This document shows positions 14,788 through 22,398 of a stretch of DNA of 27,318 bases, piece after piece. The stretch comes from an uncultured Eubacteriales bacterium (lineage in GTDB: Bacteria; Bacillota; Clostridia; Monoglobales; Monoglobaceae): positions 1 to 27,318 of the forward strand of contig CAJKNM010000013.1 in assembly GCA_905201285.1 (NCBI GenBank), read 5' to 3'. Both the position numbers and the translations under genes were made by a program. The notes beneath the pieces are model-generated. The model was given only the letters and a program-made list of their open reading frames with translations. It was not told the DNA's origin and did not search any database. Each line of letters opens with the position of its first letter. The first letter of the stretch is position 1.

Positions 14788-15687
14788 CTAATACTTCCTG
14801 CTGAGCAGATAGTCCGCCAGCGAATCCAAAAACTTCCCCTTTTCTCCGAGCGGCTTTAATTTCTCCTTTGCCTCGCCTGTTGTTTCTGAAAGATACCTCT
14901 TTGCGCCGTCCAGGCCGAACATAGTCACAAAGGTGTTCTTTCCCTCATCTGCATCGCTTCCTATCGGCTTCCCCAATAGCTTTTCATCTCCTGTCACGTC
15001 AAGAATATCATCCTTTATCTGAAACGCAAGGCCGAGACTTTGTGCATAACTGTCGAGGATTTCTTCCGTTTTCTCATTTTGATTAACTCCGCCGCAAAGA
15101 CAGCCGCATCTGACAGCGGCTCTGATCAGTGCGCCGGTCTTATGGTTATGAAGGTATATAAGCTCATCAGGCGTCACATTGTCGCGTTCCTCACACTGAA
15201 GGTCAACCACCTGACCGCCTATCATCCCATAAACCCCCGACGCCGCCGACAAGCAGCGGATTATCGCCAAAAGCTCTCCGTCAGACAGCGTTTTAAACTC
15301 TGTCACATCAGACAGAATTTCAAACGCGGAATTCAAAAGTCCGTCACCCGCCAAAAGCGCCATATCCTCACCGAAAACTGTGTGACAGGTTGCCCTTCCG
15401 TGTCTTAATTCATCATCATCCATACACGGAAGGTCATCGTGTATAAGCGAATAATTATGTACACATTCAACAGCAAGAGCCACTCTCGCCGCATCCTCGG
15501 CGTTCGCGCCGCAAAGCTCCGCCGCCGCTTGAACCAGTATCGGACGTATTCTCTTTCCACCGCCGCAAATCGCATATCTCATCGCTTCAAGCACCGTTTT
15601 CTGAGGAAGTTCCTCAATCATAAACTGTCTGTCAATCTGATTTTCGACCGCATCAAGATATTTCTTATACTGTTCTTTAAACTCCAT
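14788..15687 (-). CDS. ispA: Polyprenyl synthetase, probably farnesyl diphosphate synthase
   Basis: This enzyme condenses dimethylallyl and isopentenyl diphosphates to short-chain prenyl diphosphates for undecaprenyl and other isoprenoids. From the ATG at 15687 (MEFKEQYKKYLDAV, SD GGGGAG) there are 299 residues, the IspA length; the ORF is open further upstream to 15768 but the extension lacks family similarity. Motifs are GGGKRIRPIL (42-51), first Asp-rich motif DDLPCMDDDELRHG (D84, D85, D90), GGQVVDL (158-164) and second Asp-rich motif QIKDDILD (D226, D227, D230). The two residues inserted in DDxxxxD are typical of bacterial FPP/GPP synthases. It follows xseB by 46 bp, as in many Firmicutes. 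Confidence 0.95.
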   Translation of the reverse strand: MEFKEQYKKYLDAVENQIDRQFMIEELPQKTVLEAMRYAICGGGKRIRPILVQAAAELCGANAEDAARVALAVECVHNYSLIHDDLPCMDDDELRHGRATCHTVFGEDMALLAGDGLLNSAFEILSDVTEFKTLSDGELLAIIRCLSAASGVYGMIGGQVVDLQCEERDNVTPDELIYLHNHKTGALIRAAVRCGCLCGGVNQNEKTEEILDSYAQSLGLAFQIKDDILDVTGDEKLLGKPIGSDADEGKNTFVTMFGLDGAKRYLSETTGEAKEKLKPLGEKGKFLDSLADYLLSRKY

Positions 15688-15733
15688 AACAATCTCCCCG
15701 CCGCCGCAATGTGACAGCTCTAAAATTAAAATT

Positions 15734-15970
15734 CTACTCCGCTGACGGACTGAAGTCCTGTTCTTCAATTTTCCCCGTCTCGCGGTTCTTCATTAAAACG
15801 GTAATCTTCTGCTCCGCCGCGTCAAGCGCACTTGTACATTCACGCGTGAGACCCACGCCCTTTTCAAACAATGCAATCATATCGTCAAGGCTGATGTTTG
15901 TATCCTCAAGTGCCTTTACAACTCTTTCAAGCTCACCTAAATTTTTCTCAAAATTGTTTTTATCGCTCAC
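15734..15970 (-). CDS. xseB: Exodeoxyribonuclease VII small subunit
   Basis: XseB is the small, all-helical subunit that binds in several copies to the XseA coiled coil; exonuclease VII degrades single-stranded DNA to short oligonucleotides. The 78 residues match the family, with FEKNLGELERVVKALEDTNISLDDMIALFEKGVGL as the core helical hairpin and a short acidic tail. The start is a GTG at 15970, with GGAG six bases upstream. It begins 15 bp after the xseA stop codon. Confidence 0.95.
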   Translation of the reverse strand: MSDKNNFEKNLGELERVVKALEDTNISLDDMIALFEKGVGLTRECTSALDAAEQKITVLMKNRETGKIEEQDFSPSAE

Positions 15971-15985
15971 TTATTACTCCGCCTT

Positions 15986-17182
15986 TCATACTACCCTTGC
16001 CGAAAAGTCGCCGTCGGCAACAGTCACATTTATCATATCGCCGCTGTTTACCTGTGAAACGGAACGTACCACCCTTCCCGAATCATCCTTGGTCAGGGAA
16101 TATCCTCTGCCCAATGTGCCGAGAGGACTCAATCCGTTCAGCTTCGCGGCCGCCTCAGCAAGCTCCTGCCGCTTTGTTCTGAGGGCCGCCTTACACGCCG
16201 TTTCAAACATATGTGAAAGGCTGTCGAGGTACTGACGTTCATCATTTATCTTAGATACCGGATTCTTAAACACCGGCCTGTCACTGCAGCGTTCAACTCT
16301 CATTCTTCCGCGTTCTATGACCTGCATAGCCTGACGGTAAAGCATCCGATACACATTATTGAATTTCTCATTAAGCTCAATCTGTGACGGAACCACCAAT
16401 TCCGCCGCGGCGGAAGGTGTCGGCGCTCTTAAATCCGCAACAAAATCGGATATGGTAAAGTCAATTTCGTGACCGACCGCCGAAACTATAGGAATCCTGC
16501 TATTATATATTGCGCGGGCAACAACCTCTTCGTTAAACGACCATAAATCTTCAATCGAGCCGCCGCCCCTTCCTACTATCAGGACGTCAGCAAGCTTTGT
16601 CGCATTAAAATATTCTATTGCGGAAACGATGCTTGCCGCCGAGTTCTCGCCCTGAACAAGAACCGGGTACAGCACCACATCAGAGTACGAAAACCGCCGC
16701 GACAGGACGTTTATAATATCCCTTATTGCCGCTCCTGTCGGGGCGGTGACAACGCCCACCTTCTTTGGGTATTTAGGAAGCGGCTTCTTGTGCTTCGGGT
16801 CGAAAAGTCCCTCCGCCGCCAGCTTCTTTTTAAGCTGTTCAAACGCGGCATAAAGGTCGCCCTGACCCTCCTGCTGCATATCATCGATATAGAGCTGATA
16901 CTGCCCGTCGCGTTCATAGACCGCGACCCTTCCGTGAGCTATCACCTTCATACCGTTTTGCGGTCTGAAGTTAAGCCTTGCCGCCGCAGAACGAAACATA
17001 ACCGCACGCATAACACCGCTCTCATCCTTCAGCGACATGTACATATGCCCCGAGGAATGAGCCTTGAAGTTTGACAACTCGCCCTTGACCAAAACATCTG
17101 ATAAAATATCGTCTCTTGAAATTACTTCTTTTATGTATAGGTTTATCTGTGTGACAGATAAAGCCTTTCTTTCATTAACCAT
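15986..17182 (-). CDS. xseA: Exodeoxyribonuclease VII large subunit
   Basis: XseA is the catalytic subunit of exonuclease VII, a bidirectional single-strand DNase. From ATG at 17182 (MVNERKALSVTQINLYIK, SD TGAGGA) it has 398 residues; a TTG four codons upstream is less likely. An OB-fold DNA-binding domain occupies about 1-100 (VKGELSNFKAHSSGHMYMSLKDE). The catalytic domain contains KKVGVVTAPTGAAIRDIINVLSRR, VLIVGRGGGSIEDLWSFNEE and VSAVGHEIDFTISDFVADLRAPTPSAAAE, all diagnostic. A helical region and a short C-terminal domain (LGRGYSLTKDDSGRVV) follow. It lies 43 bp after nusB and just before xseB. Confidence 0.96.
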   Translation of the reverse strand: MVNERKALSVTQINLYIKEVISRDDILSDVLVKGELSNFKAHSSGHMYMSLKDESGVMRAVMFRSAAARLNFRPQNGMKVIAHGRVAVYERDGQYQLYIDDMQQEGQGDLYAAFEQLKKKLAAEGLFDPKHKKPLPKYPKKVGVVTAPTGAAIRDIINVLSRRFSYSDVVLYPVLVQGENSAASIVSAIEYFNATKLADVLIVGRGGGSIEDLWSFNEEVVARAIYNSRIPIVSAVGHEIDFTISDFVADLRAPTPSAAAELVVPSQIELNEKFNNVYRMLYRQAMQVIERGRMRVERCSDRPVFKNPVSKINDERQYLDSLSHMFETACKAALRTKRQELAEAAAKLNGLSPLGTLGRGYSLTKDDSGRVVRSVSQVNSGDMINVTVADGDFSARVV

Positions 17183-17225
17183 AATAATCCTCAAAATCCC
17201 GTAAAGGCCGGAAACAGCGGTTTTT

Positions 17226-17624
17226 TTATCTTATTTCGTCCTTAATCTTGCCCAAAACGCCGTTAATAAACGGCGCAGCCTCATCGCCGTCATACTCTTT
17301 GGCAAGACCGATAGCCTCGTTCACCGAAACAGCCGCCGGAATATCCTCCATATAAAGCATCTCATATGTGCCGAGTCTAAGTACCGCAAGGCTGACCGAT
17401 GAAATTCTGTCAACGCCAACGCTTCCGGCGTACTTTTCGATAAGGGCATCAATCTCATCCGCCTTTTCCATAACGCCGCGGACAGCCCCCTCGATATAAT
17501 CACGCTGTCCGCCGGCCTTGTTCCGGTCAAAAAAATCGTTCATCAGCGTCTCGGTTTCTTCAGGCTGAAAATTATACTGAAAAATCAGAATAAATGCCTG
17601 TTTTCTTGCTTCTCTCCTGTTCAT
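17226..17624 (-). CDS. nusB: Transcription antitermination factor NusB
   Basis: NusB binds boxA RNA with S10 (NusE) and supports antitermination of rRNA operons. From the ATG at 17624 (MNRREARKQAFILIFQYNF) it has 132 residues, a normal NusB. The frame stays open upstream to 17801 inside the asp23 coding sequence, but that basic extension is only the shadow of the acidic Asp23 tail. Diagnostic sequence includes ARKQAFILIFQ, VDRISSVSLAVLRLGTYEMLYMEDIPAAVSVNEAIGLAKEY and FINGVLGKI at the end. It starts 13 bp after asp23 and is followed by xseA, xseB and ispA. Confidence 0.96.
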   Translation of the reverse strand: MNRREARKQAFILIFQYNFQPEETETLMNDFFDRNKAGGQRDYIEGAVRGVMEKADEIDALIEKYAGSVGVDRISSVSLAVLRLGTYEMLYMEDIPAAVSVNEAIGLAKEYDGDEAAPFINGVLGKIKDEIR

Positions 17625-17637
17625 ATTCCGCCCGTCC

Positions 17638-18141
17638 TTATTCCTCTGTTGTTTCAGCCGTATCGCTTGCTTCGGTCTCGCTTGTTTCATTTTCGACTGA
17701 TGAATTTGATGCGTTTTCAGCCGCTTCATCGGTATCTTCCGCCTTATTTTCATCGAAAGACTCAGCCTTTTCATCTGCCGTCGGAGCGGTAATACTCTCA
17801 ACCGAAACGTTCACCGCACTGACCGAAAGCCCGGTCATAGCCTCTACATCACCTTTGACCTTGCTTTGAACATTCCACGAAACATCGGGAATCTTAGCGC
17901 CGTATTCAACCATAATGGCGAGGTCAAGTGTAACCGAATCGCCGTCTTTTGTGATTTTAACACCCTTTGATGTATTCTTCATACCGATAAGCTCGGCGAA
18001 GTTCCCCGCAACACCCGACACCATCGAAGCAACGCCCTTAACCTCAGACGCAGCCATAGAGGCGATAACCGCAATAACCTCATCGGCAATATTAACACTT
18101 CCGTTATTTTCAACAACTTCCGGATTAACTGAACTTTCCAT
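17638..18141 (-). CDS. Asp23/Gls24 family envelope stress protein with a long acidic tail
   Basis: This 167-residue protein belongs to the Asp23/Gls24 (DUF322, YqhY-like) family, which is found in this position upstream of nusB in many Firmicutes; in staphylococci Asp23 is a membrane-associated cell-envelope stress protein. The family domain covers about residues 12-112: GSVNIADEVIAVIASMAASEVKGVASM, GMKNTSKGVKI, VTLDLAIMVEYGAKIPDV and TGLSVSAVNVSVESI. The C-terminal 50 or so residues are low complexity, mostly Glu, Asp, Ser, Thr and Ala, and probably disordered. SD AAGGAGG precedes the ATG. It has a clear sigma-A promoter and is first in the operon with nusB. Confidence 0.92.
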   Translation of the reverse strand: MESSVNPEVVENNGSVNIADEVIAVIASMAASEVKGVASMVSGVAGNFAELIGMKNTSKGVKITKDGDSVTLDLAIMVEYGAKIPDVSWNVQSKVKGDVEAMTGLSVSAVNVSVESITAPTADEKAESFDENKAEDTDEAAENASNSSVENETSETEASDTAETTEE

Positions 18142-18213
18142 ACTAAAATCCTCCTTATATATAAAACGCTGTACTTTTACAGTATTTTGACGTTATTTTT
18201 TACATTCTTTATT

Positions 18214-18242
18214 ATTATAGCATATCCGCTTTCATATTACAA
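18214..18242 (-). promoter_or_regulatory. sigma-A promoter of asp23-nusB-xseAB-ispA
   Basis: Minus strand: -35 TTGTAA (18237-18242), 17-bp spacer ending TGC (an extended -10), and perfect -10 TATAAT (18214-18219). The leader is about 65 nt and ends in AAGGAGG. Confidence 0.75.
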
Positions 18243-18272
18243 CAATTTTATTCTAATTTATTCTATTTTTTT

Positions 18273-18317
18273 AAAAAAGCCGCCCGTGCAAGGGCAATAC
18301 TGCCCCGCCCGAACGGC
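18273..18317 (-). terminator. Rho-independent terminator of the spoIIIA operon
   Basis: A long GC-rich minus-strand stem (GCCGTTCG...TGCACGGGCGGC, with internal mismatches and a GGGGCA / TGCCC upper part) is followed by TTTTTTA. It lies 26 bp after spoIIIAH. Confidence 0.85.
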
Positions 18318-18343
18318 CTGTTTTATCTTTTGGATTGTTTTAC

Positions 18344-18913
18344 CTATTGAAGCGAATTTATTTTTATATTCTTAACGGGGACGTTGGTTTCCGAAACGAT
18401 GATGTCCTTAATCTGTGCCACTTTTGCACCGTCAACCTCACCGCCCTGAACGGTTACCGACACACCGCTCTCGCTGATGTACGCAAAGCAGTCGGCATAA
18501 CCCTTCGCCTTAACCTGGGTTTCGATGTTCCGCTCCTTCTCTGATGCCTCGGTTGCCTGTTTTATCTTATCCTCTGCCGCCTTTCGGTTCTCCTGTGAGG
18601 CGTCTGAATTTTTCGCCATCTTTCCCCATTCCTCGGCTGAGCTGCTTCGCGCCGAATCGCGTTCCTGTCTGAGCTTTGACATCTGTTCGGTTCCGCCGCC
18701 CGCCTGATTATTCTTATCCTCCGCCTTTTCGTCCTGCTTTGCATTCTTCTGTTCCTCTGTCGGAAGGGTCTCGTTTGCGGTCGGAATCGCCGCATTCAGG
18801 TTTCCCTGCTCTATTGTCCACCTATAATATCCCGCTGTGATTACCAATGCCACAAGACCGAGAAGAAGTATTTGCCTTCCCCCAAACCTAATCTTTCTTT
18901 TCTGACTACTCAT
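18344..18913 (-). CDS. spoIIIAH: Stage III sporulation protein AH
   Basis: SpoIIIAH is the mother-cell membrane protein whose extracellular domain pairs with forespore SpoIIQ to form the channel between the two cells during engulfment. The 189 residues have a basic cytoplasmic start (SSQKRKIRFGGRQ), one membrane segment (about 14-30), and a charged, helical, Gln/Glu/Lys-rich linker of about 90 residues. The C-terminal ring-forming domain, similar to YscJ/FliF, runs from about 120 (KAKGYADCFAYISESGVSVTVQGGEVD) to the end. It is last in spoIIIA, 75 bp after spoIIIAG, and is followed by a terminator. B. subtilis SpoIIIAH is somewhat longer (about 218). Confidence 0.93.
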   Translation of the reverse strand: MSSQKRKIRFGGRQILLLGLVALVITAGYYRWTIEQGNLNAAIPTANETLPTEEQKNAKQDEKAEDKNNQAGGGTEQMSKLRQERDSARSSSAEEWGKMAKNSDASQENRKAAEDKIKQATEASEKERNIETQVKAKGYADCFAYISESGVSVTVQGGEVDGAKVAQIKDIIVSETNVPVKNIKINSLQ

Positions 18914-18988
18914 AATATATGTCCTTTCCTCCCACCTGAATTTTAATTCCCGCCCTGCCCGTGGGCATACAGAGCTTATATATCTTTG

Positions 18989-19546
18989 TCAATAAGTAAC
19001 CTTTATCCTATGCGCGGCAATCCCATAAAGAGCCTTTACCGCGTCGTATATTTCAAGTCTGACCTTCTCGTCCGCCGCGCCGCTCGCCACCACTAAAACT
19101 CCCGATATTTCGGGTGTCCTTTCCTCCACCACATACGGCTCACCGCTTCGGCTTCCGCCGGTCACAACCGTGCTTTCGCTTTCCTCACTGTAATCCGCCG
19201 CGGAATTCTCACCGCCGTTCTTTGACAGCTTGCTCTTGCTGTCGCGTGCCAAAACCTTCTCACCTCCGCCGCTTGTACTTATATAAACCGAGACATCTCC
19301 CGCCCCGTTGATTCTTTTCAAGGTCATTTCAAGCTTCTTCTCCTGTTCCTTTGTGTATTCATAGGCGGTTTCCGATGTGTCGGCCGAAGCCTTGCTCTTT
19401 TCCTTATCTCCGCCGGCAAGGCTCGTCACCGCAAGAATGATTACCGCCGCTATAATAAGCCATATAATAATCATGTTCGGTTTCTTCTTTTCACCGCCAT
19501 CCGGCGAAGTATATACCGCGCTGTTTACTATTTCTCTGATTCCCAT
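18989..19546 (-). CDS. spoIIIAG: Stage III sporulation protein AG
   Basis: SpoIIIAG forms a large ring in the intermembrane space as part of the SpoIIIA-SpoIIQ feeding-tube complex. The 185-residue protein has a short cytoplasmic N-terminus, one membrane segment (about 24-45, NMIIIWLIIAAVIILAVTSLAGG), a charged linker and a ring-building domain beginning EKKLEMTLKRINGAGDVSVYIS. GVLVVASGAADEKVRLEIYDAVKALYGIAAHRIKV at the C-terminus is the second half of the ring motif. A Ser/Glu/Gly-rich stretch around 100-135 is the expected insertion that builds the beta-barrel part. It follows spoIIIAF by 15 bp. Confidence 0.94.
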   Translation of the reverse strand: MGIREIVNSAVYTSPDGGEKKKPNMIIIWLIIAAVIILAVTSLAGGDKEKSKASADTSETAYEYTKEQEKKLEMTLKRINGAGDVSVYISTSGGGEKVLARDSKSKLSKNGGENSAADYSEESESTVVTGGSRSGEPYVVEERTPEISGVLVVASGAADEKVRLEIYDAVKALYGIAAHRIKVTY

Positions 19547-19561
19547 AAATACGCTTCCCCT

Positions 19562-20059
19562 TTATCCGCCTTGTCTCAAATATTTTATGTCTATTTTCTC
19601 ATCAGATAATCCATAATCCTTCTTTAATATATCAACCGCGCCTTGGTTCAGCCTTTTTCCGCCGTTTGAGTCAGCTATTATATAAACCCTCTCGATATTG
19701 CCGAAGGTTTCTTCGGCTTCCGACACCTCACAACGAATTTCAACCTCAATTCCCGAAGATTTTTCAATCTCACCTTTGATTTTTTCACAGAGCTTTCGCT
19801 TATACAGTGAGAGAACCTCGCTCTTTTGTCTGTCCTCCATATTCTCATACTGAGTGTATGCCTTATCCTGCGGAAGTTCGGCATCTATGTCAAATTTATT
19901 CTTTACAAACGGCGAAAGAAGCGAAAGAATCAGCATAAGTCCGATGGCGAGATGAACGTATTTTTTATATGAACTGTTCGGAAGAATCATCTCACAGATT
20001 GAACCGAAAACTATGATTCTGGCAACAGACATCGTCCACGCCTTTAAAAATCCCGTCAT
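19562..20059 (-). CDS. spoIIIAF: Stage III sporulation protein AF
   Basis: SpoIIIAF is a membrane component of the SpoIIIA complex in the mother-cell membrane. The 165 residues contain two adjacent membrane segments near the N-terminus (about 10-26 and 32-51, VARIIVFGSICEMILP and YVHLAIGLMLILSLLSPFV), then a soluble domain with a ring-building-like fold (IEVEIRCEVSEAEETFGNIERVYI) and the C-terminal ILKKDYGLSDEKIDIKYL. It starts 6 bp after spoIIIAE. Confidence 0.94.
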   Translation of the reverse strand: MTGFLKAWTMSVARIIVFGSICEMILPNSSYKKYVHLAIGLMLILSLLSPFVKNKFDIDAELPQDKAYTQYENMEDRQKSEVLSLYKRKLCEKIKGEIEKSSGIEVEIRCEVSEAEETFGNIERVYIIADSNGGKRLNQGAVDILKKDYGLSDEKIDIKYLRQGG

Positions 20060-20065
20060 TTACCG

Positions 20066-21241
20066 CTACCTCCCCAGAACCGCGGCGCTGCTTCCGGCGT
20101 TTATCATAATCGTTGTAACTATTATGAACATTACCGTAACCGCCGCAATCATAGAAAACAGCACAGACACCGAATCACCGAGCCTCGAAATACAGGTTAT
20201 CAGCTTCGGCTCGGACACAGGCTCGGCCACCGCGGCGGTGATTCTGAACAGAATCAAAAGGGCGCCGAGCTTTAAGACCGGCCTGAGTGCAATCAGCACC
20301 AAACAGATTATTCCTAAAATTCCCACCGAGTTTTTGATAACCACGCTGCAATTCATAACCGTTTCGACCGACTCGGCGAGGATTCCGCCGACCATCGGGA
20401 TTAGGTTTGAAGCGGCGAACTTACTCAGCTTTATAGCAAGGCCGTCCGCCCCGGCGGACGCAATGCTCTTAAGTCCGGCGAGGCTTACAAACACCGTCAG
20501 CATTATCGAAAGACCCCACTTGACCGCGCTGTTTAAAAGCTTTACCATTTTATCGGTTTTAAACTTATCCGACATTCCGTTTACTATGTTAAGCGCTGTC
20601 GAAATCATAACCGCGGGGATAAACACCACCTCTATTACCCAAACGGCAACCTCAACTATCGCCAGAATTGTCGGTTCGAGCGTTGCCGCCGAAACCGCCG
20701 CACCTCCGGTGAGAAGCGCCGTCACAATCACGGGAACAATAAATCGCATAAACACGGCGATATTCTCAATCGTCTGTGTGGCACAAACCGCCGCTTCATA
20801 GAATGCGGCTGAGGCTATCCCCGATATAACGGTATAGCACGCATAAAACGCACAGTCGGCAACGGCCGCACCGCCAAAGCCGGATTTCAGTCCGCTCAGG
20901 TATGAGCTGAGCACCGACATTGCCAGAACAAGCGCCATCAGCCTTGCCCCGTCATACACCTCGCCTAAGAGGAGCTTTAAAATATACTGCACAAGCTCAC
21001 GCGGCGAAACCGAAAAATCCCCCGAATTCAGTTGTTTTAATATATCCCTTGCGTTAAAATCGGGAACAATATCGCTGAACGCACCGGAGGCTCCAAGCTG
21101 GGTTTCAAACATTTCGCCGTATATGTCAGAATAATCGCTAAGCACCGATTCGGTATCGGTGCTTTCGCCTTCGGCGTACACATCCCAAAAAGGTATTGTC
21201 ATAATTACCGCAATAATAAGAATTATAAGTTTGTATCTCAT
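20066..21241 (-). CDS. spoIIIAE: Stage III sporulation protein AE
   Basis: SpoIIIAE is the large polytopic membrane protein of the SpoIIIA complex, proposed to form part of the export channel. The 391 residues begin with a cleavable-looking signal (MRYKLIILIIAVIMTIPFWDVYAEG), followed by a soluble stretch to about 75 and then seven or so hydrophobic segments from about 95 to 385. Family-typical sequences are LVQYILKLLLGEVYDGARLM, MRFIVPVIVTALLTGGAAVSAATLEP, KWGLSIMLTVFVSLAGLKSI and NLIPMVGGILAESVETVM. The size agrees with B. subtilis SpoIIIAE (399). It begins 18 bp after spoIIIAD. Confidence 0.95.
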   Translation of the reverse strand: MRYKLIILIIAVIMTIPFWDVYAEGESTDTESVLSDYSDIYGEMFETQLGASGAFSDIVPDFNARDILKQLNSGDFSVSPRELVQYILKLLLGEVYDGARLMALVLAMSVLSSYLSGLKSGFGGAAVADCAFYACYTVISGIASAAFYEAAVCATQTIENIAVFMRFIVPVIVTALLTGGAAVSAATLEPTILAIVEVAVWVIEVVFIPAVMISTALNIVNGMSDKFKTDKMVKLLNSAVKWGLSIMLTVFVSLAGLKSIASAGADGLAIKLSKFAASNLIPMVGGILAESVETVMNCSVVIKNSVGILGIICLVLIALRPVLKLGALLILFRITAAVAEPVSEPKLITCISRLGDSVSVLFSMIAAVTVMFIIVTTIMINAGSSAAVLGR

Positions 21242-21259
21242 AAAAATACCGCCGTTTTT

Positions 21260-21649
21260 CTAAAAGCTTATTATCTTGCTCGTCAGTTCAAGAAGGCCGT
21301 AAATAATCGGCATAGAGAGGGTGATAATCACCACCTTTCCGCCAAGCTCAATCTTTCCGGCAATCGACGATTCGCCCGCGTCCTTGCAAATATCCGACGC
21401 AAACTGACATATATACGCCACGCCGATTATCTTTATCACAATTTTGACATACGCGGTATCTATCCCCGATTCCTCCGCTATGTTCTGAAACATAGTCAAA
21501 ACCGAGGACAGATACGGCACGCATAATAGCAGTATTGCCGCCGCACTCAGAACCGGTACGGCTATAGCAAGTTCAGGGCGGTACTGTTTCACCGTCAGGG
21601 CGAGAACCGTTCCGCATATTCCTATCCCTATAATCTTAAAAACAAGCAT
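21260..21649 (-). CDS. spoIIIAD: Stage III sporulation protein AD
   Basis: A 129-residue hydrophobic protein of the SpoIIIAC/AD family, with four membrane segments (about 3-18, 29-48, 63-80 and 100-122). VKIIGVAYICQFASDICKDAGESSIAGKIELGGKVVI is characteristic; the same segment pattern occurs once in SpoIIIAC. It starts two bases after the spoIIIAC stop codon. Confidence 0.95.
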   Translation of the reverse strand: MLVFKIIGIGICGTVLALTVKQYRPELAIAVPVLSAAAILLLCVPYLSSVLTMFQNIAEESGIDTAYVKIVIKIIGVAYICQFASDICKDAGESSIAGKIELGGKVVIITLSMPIIYGLLELTSKIISF

Positions 21650-21651
21650 AG

Positions 21652-21849
21652 CTAAAGTCCGAACAGCGACTTTATCGTATTAAAAAGCTCGCTGATTTCA
21701 CGAAGCACCACCAAGAGTACCACTACCAAGCCGGCGATAGTCGTCATCATTGCCTGATCCTCTCTTCCCGCTCTGACAAGAAGAACGTTAAGCACAGCAA
21801 CCAAAATTCCTATCGCCGCCACCTTAAATATTAAGTCAACTCCGTCCAT
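21652..21849 (-). CDS. spoIIIAC: Stage III sporulation protein AC
   Basis: A 65-residue protein with two membrane segments (about 6-25 and 34-50), the expected size for SpoIIIAC (68 in B. subtilis). AAIGILVAVLNVLLVRAGREDQAMMTTIAGLVVVLLVVLREISELFNTIKSLFGL matches the family, with the loop RAGREDQA between the helices. It belongs to the membrane base of the SpoIIIA complex and lies 30 bp after spoIIIAB. Confidence 0.95.
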   Translation of the reverse strand: MDGVDLIFKVAAIGILVAVLNVLLVRAGREDQAMMTTIAGLVVVLLVVLREISELFNTIKSLFGL

Positions 21850-21879
21850 TTTTCCTCCATCGCTTTCTCTTTCTCTGTT

Positions 21880-22398
21880 TCAAAAAAGCATTACCGCCGC
21901 AAACATTCCGCCGAGGAAGCCAACACCGCGCCATAGCCTTCCGCGCCTGTCGCGTTCCGCCGCCGCTATGTCCTGCGCAAGTTTCAGCTTTGCACAGGCG
22001 GCCTTTATATTGTCAATTTCGCTTTCTGTATCGCCTGCGCCGAGATTCTCTGAAAAGCTTCTGAGGATTTCCATATCCTCGGCGGACAGGCAGAGCGAGC
22101 CTCGGTTTCTTCTGAGTGAACGCTCAAACGCAACAGACGGCGAAACATCCTTCATCTCATCAGCGGCGTCTAAGAACATTCGGCTCACCGTTCCGCCGCG
22201 CGACTTTGCCGCACCTGAGACGGCCTGTGCCACGGGAAGCTTTAAAAAGCCTATGTTAAAGCTTATCTGTGTAAGCACAAGACAGAGCTGTTCAAGCTGA
22301 GCCGCCCTTACCGAAAAGACCGATGCGGCAAGCGAGCCGATGTATCCGCCGCCGAGAACGACTATCCCTGCCGCCGCAACTCTTATCGCCGCGTTCAA
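21880..22398 (-). CDS. spoIIIAB: Stage III sporulation protein AB
   Basis: SpoIIIAB is a bitopic membrane protein of the SpoIIIA complex that resembles the GspF platform of type II secretion and may recruit the SpoIIIAA ATPase. The 172 residues (171 in B. subtilis) have an N-terminal membrane segment (about 6-26), a helical cytoplasmic domain containing LEQLCLVLTQISFNIGFLKLPVAQA and SFSENLGAGDTESEIDNIKAACAKL, and a C-terminal membrane segment (GVGFLGGMFAAVMLF). The start is TTG, overlapping the spoIIIAA stop codon as TTGA, with GAGG ten bases upstream; translation is presumably coupled. Confidence 0.94.
   Translation of the reverse strand: MNAAIRVAAAGIVVLGGGYIGSLAASVFSVRAAQLEQLCLVLTQISFNIGFLKLPVAQAVSGAAKSRGGTVSRMFLDAADEMKDVSPSVAFERSLRRNRGSLCLSAEDMEILRSFSENLGAGDTESEIDNIKAACAKLKLAQDIAAAERDRRGRLWRGVGFLGGMFAAVMLF

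Noticed and set aside
17625..17801. N-terminal extension of nusB
   Set aside because: The extension is highly basic, is the other frame of the acidic Asp23 tail, and lacks NusB similarity; the start at 17624 gives a normal NusB.
18940..18995. TTGACA over the spoIIIAG stop codon as an internal promoter for spoIIIAH
   Set aside because: The matching -10 (TATGCC, 17 bp away) is poor, and the TTGA part is explained by the stop codon.
20013..20801. 262-residue open frame on the plus strand
   Set aside because: It lies antisense to spoIIIAE, is Thr/Ser/Ile-rich as expected of a mirror frame, has no SD and matches no family I know.
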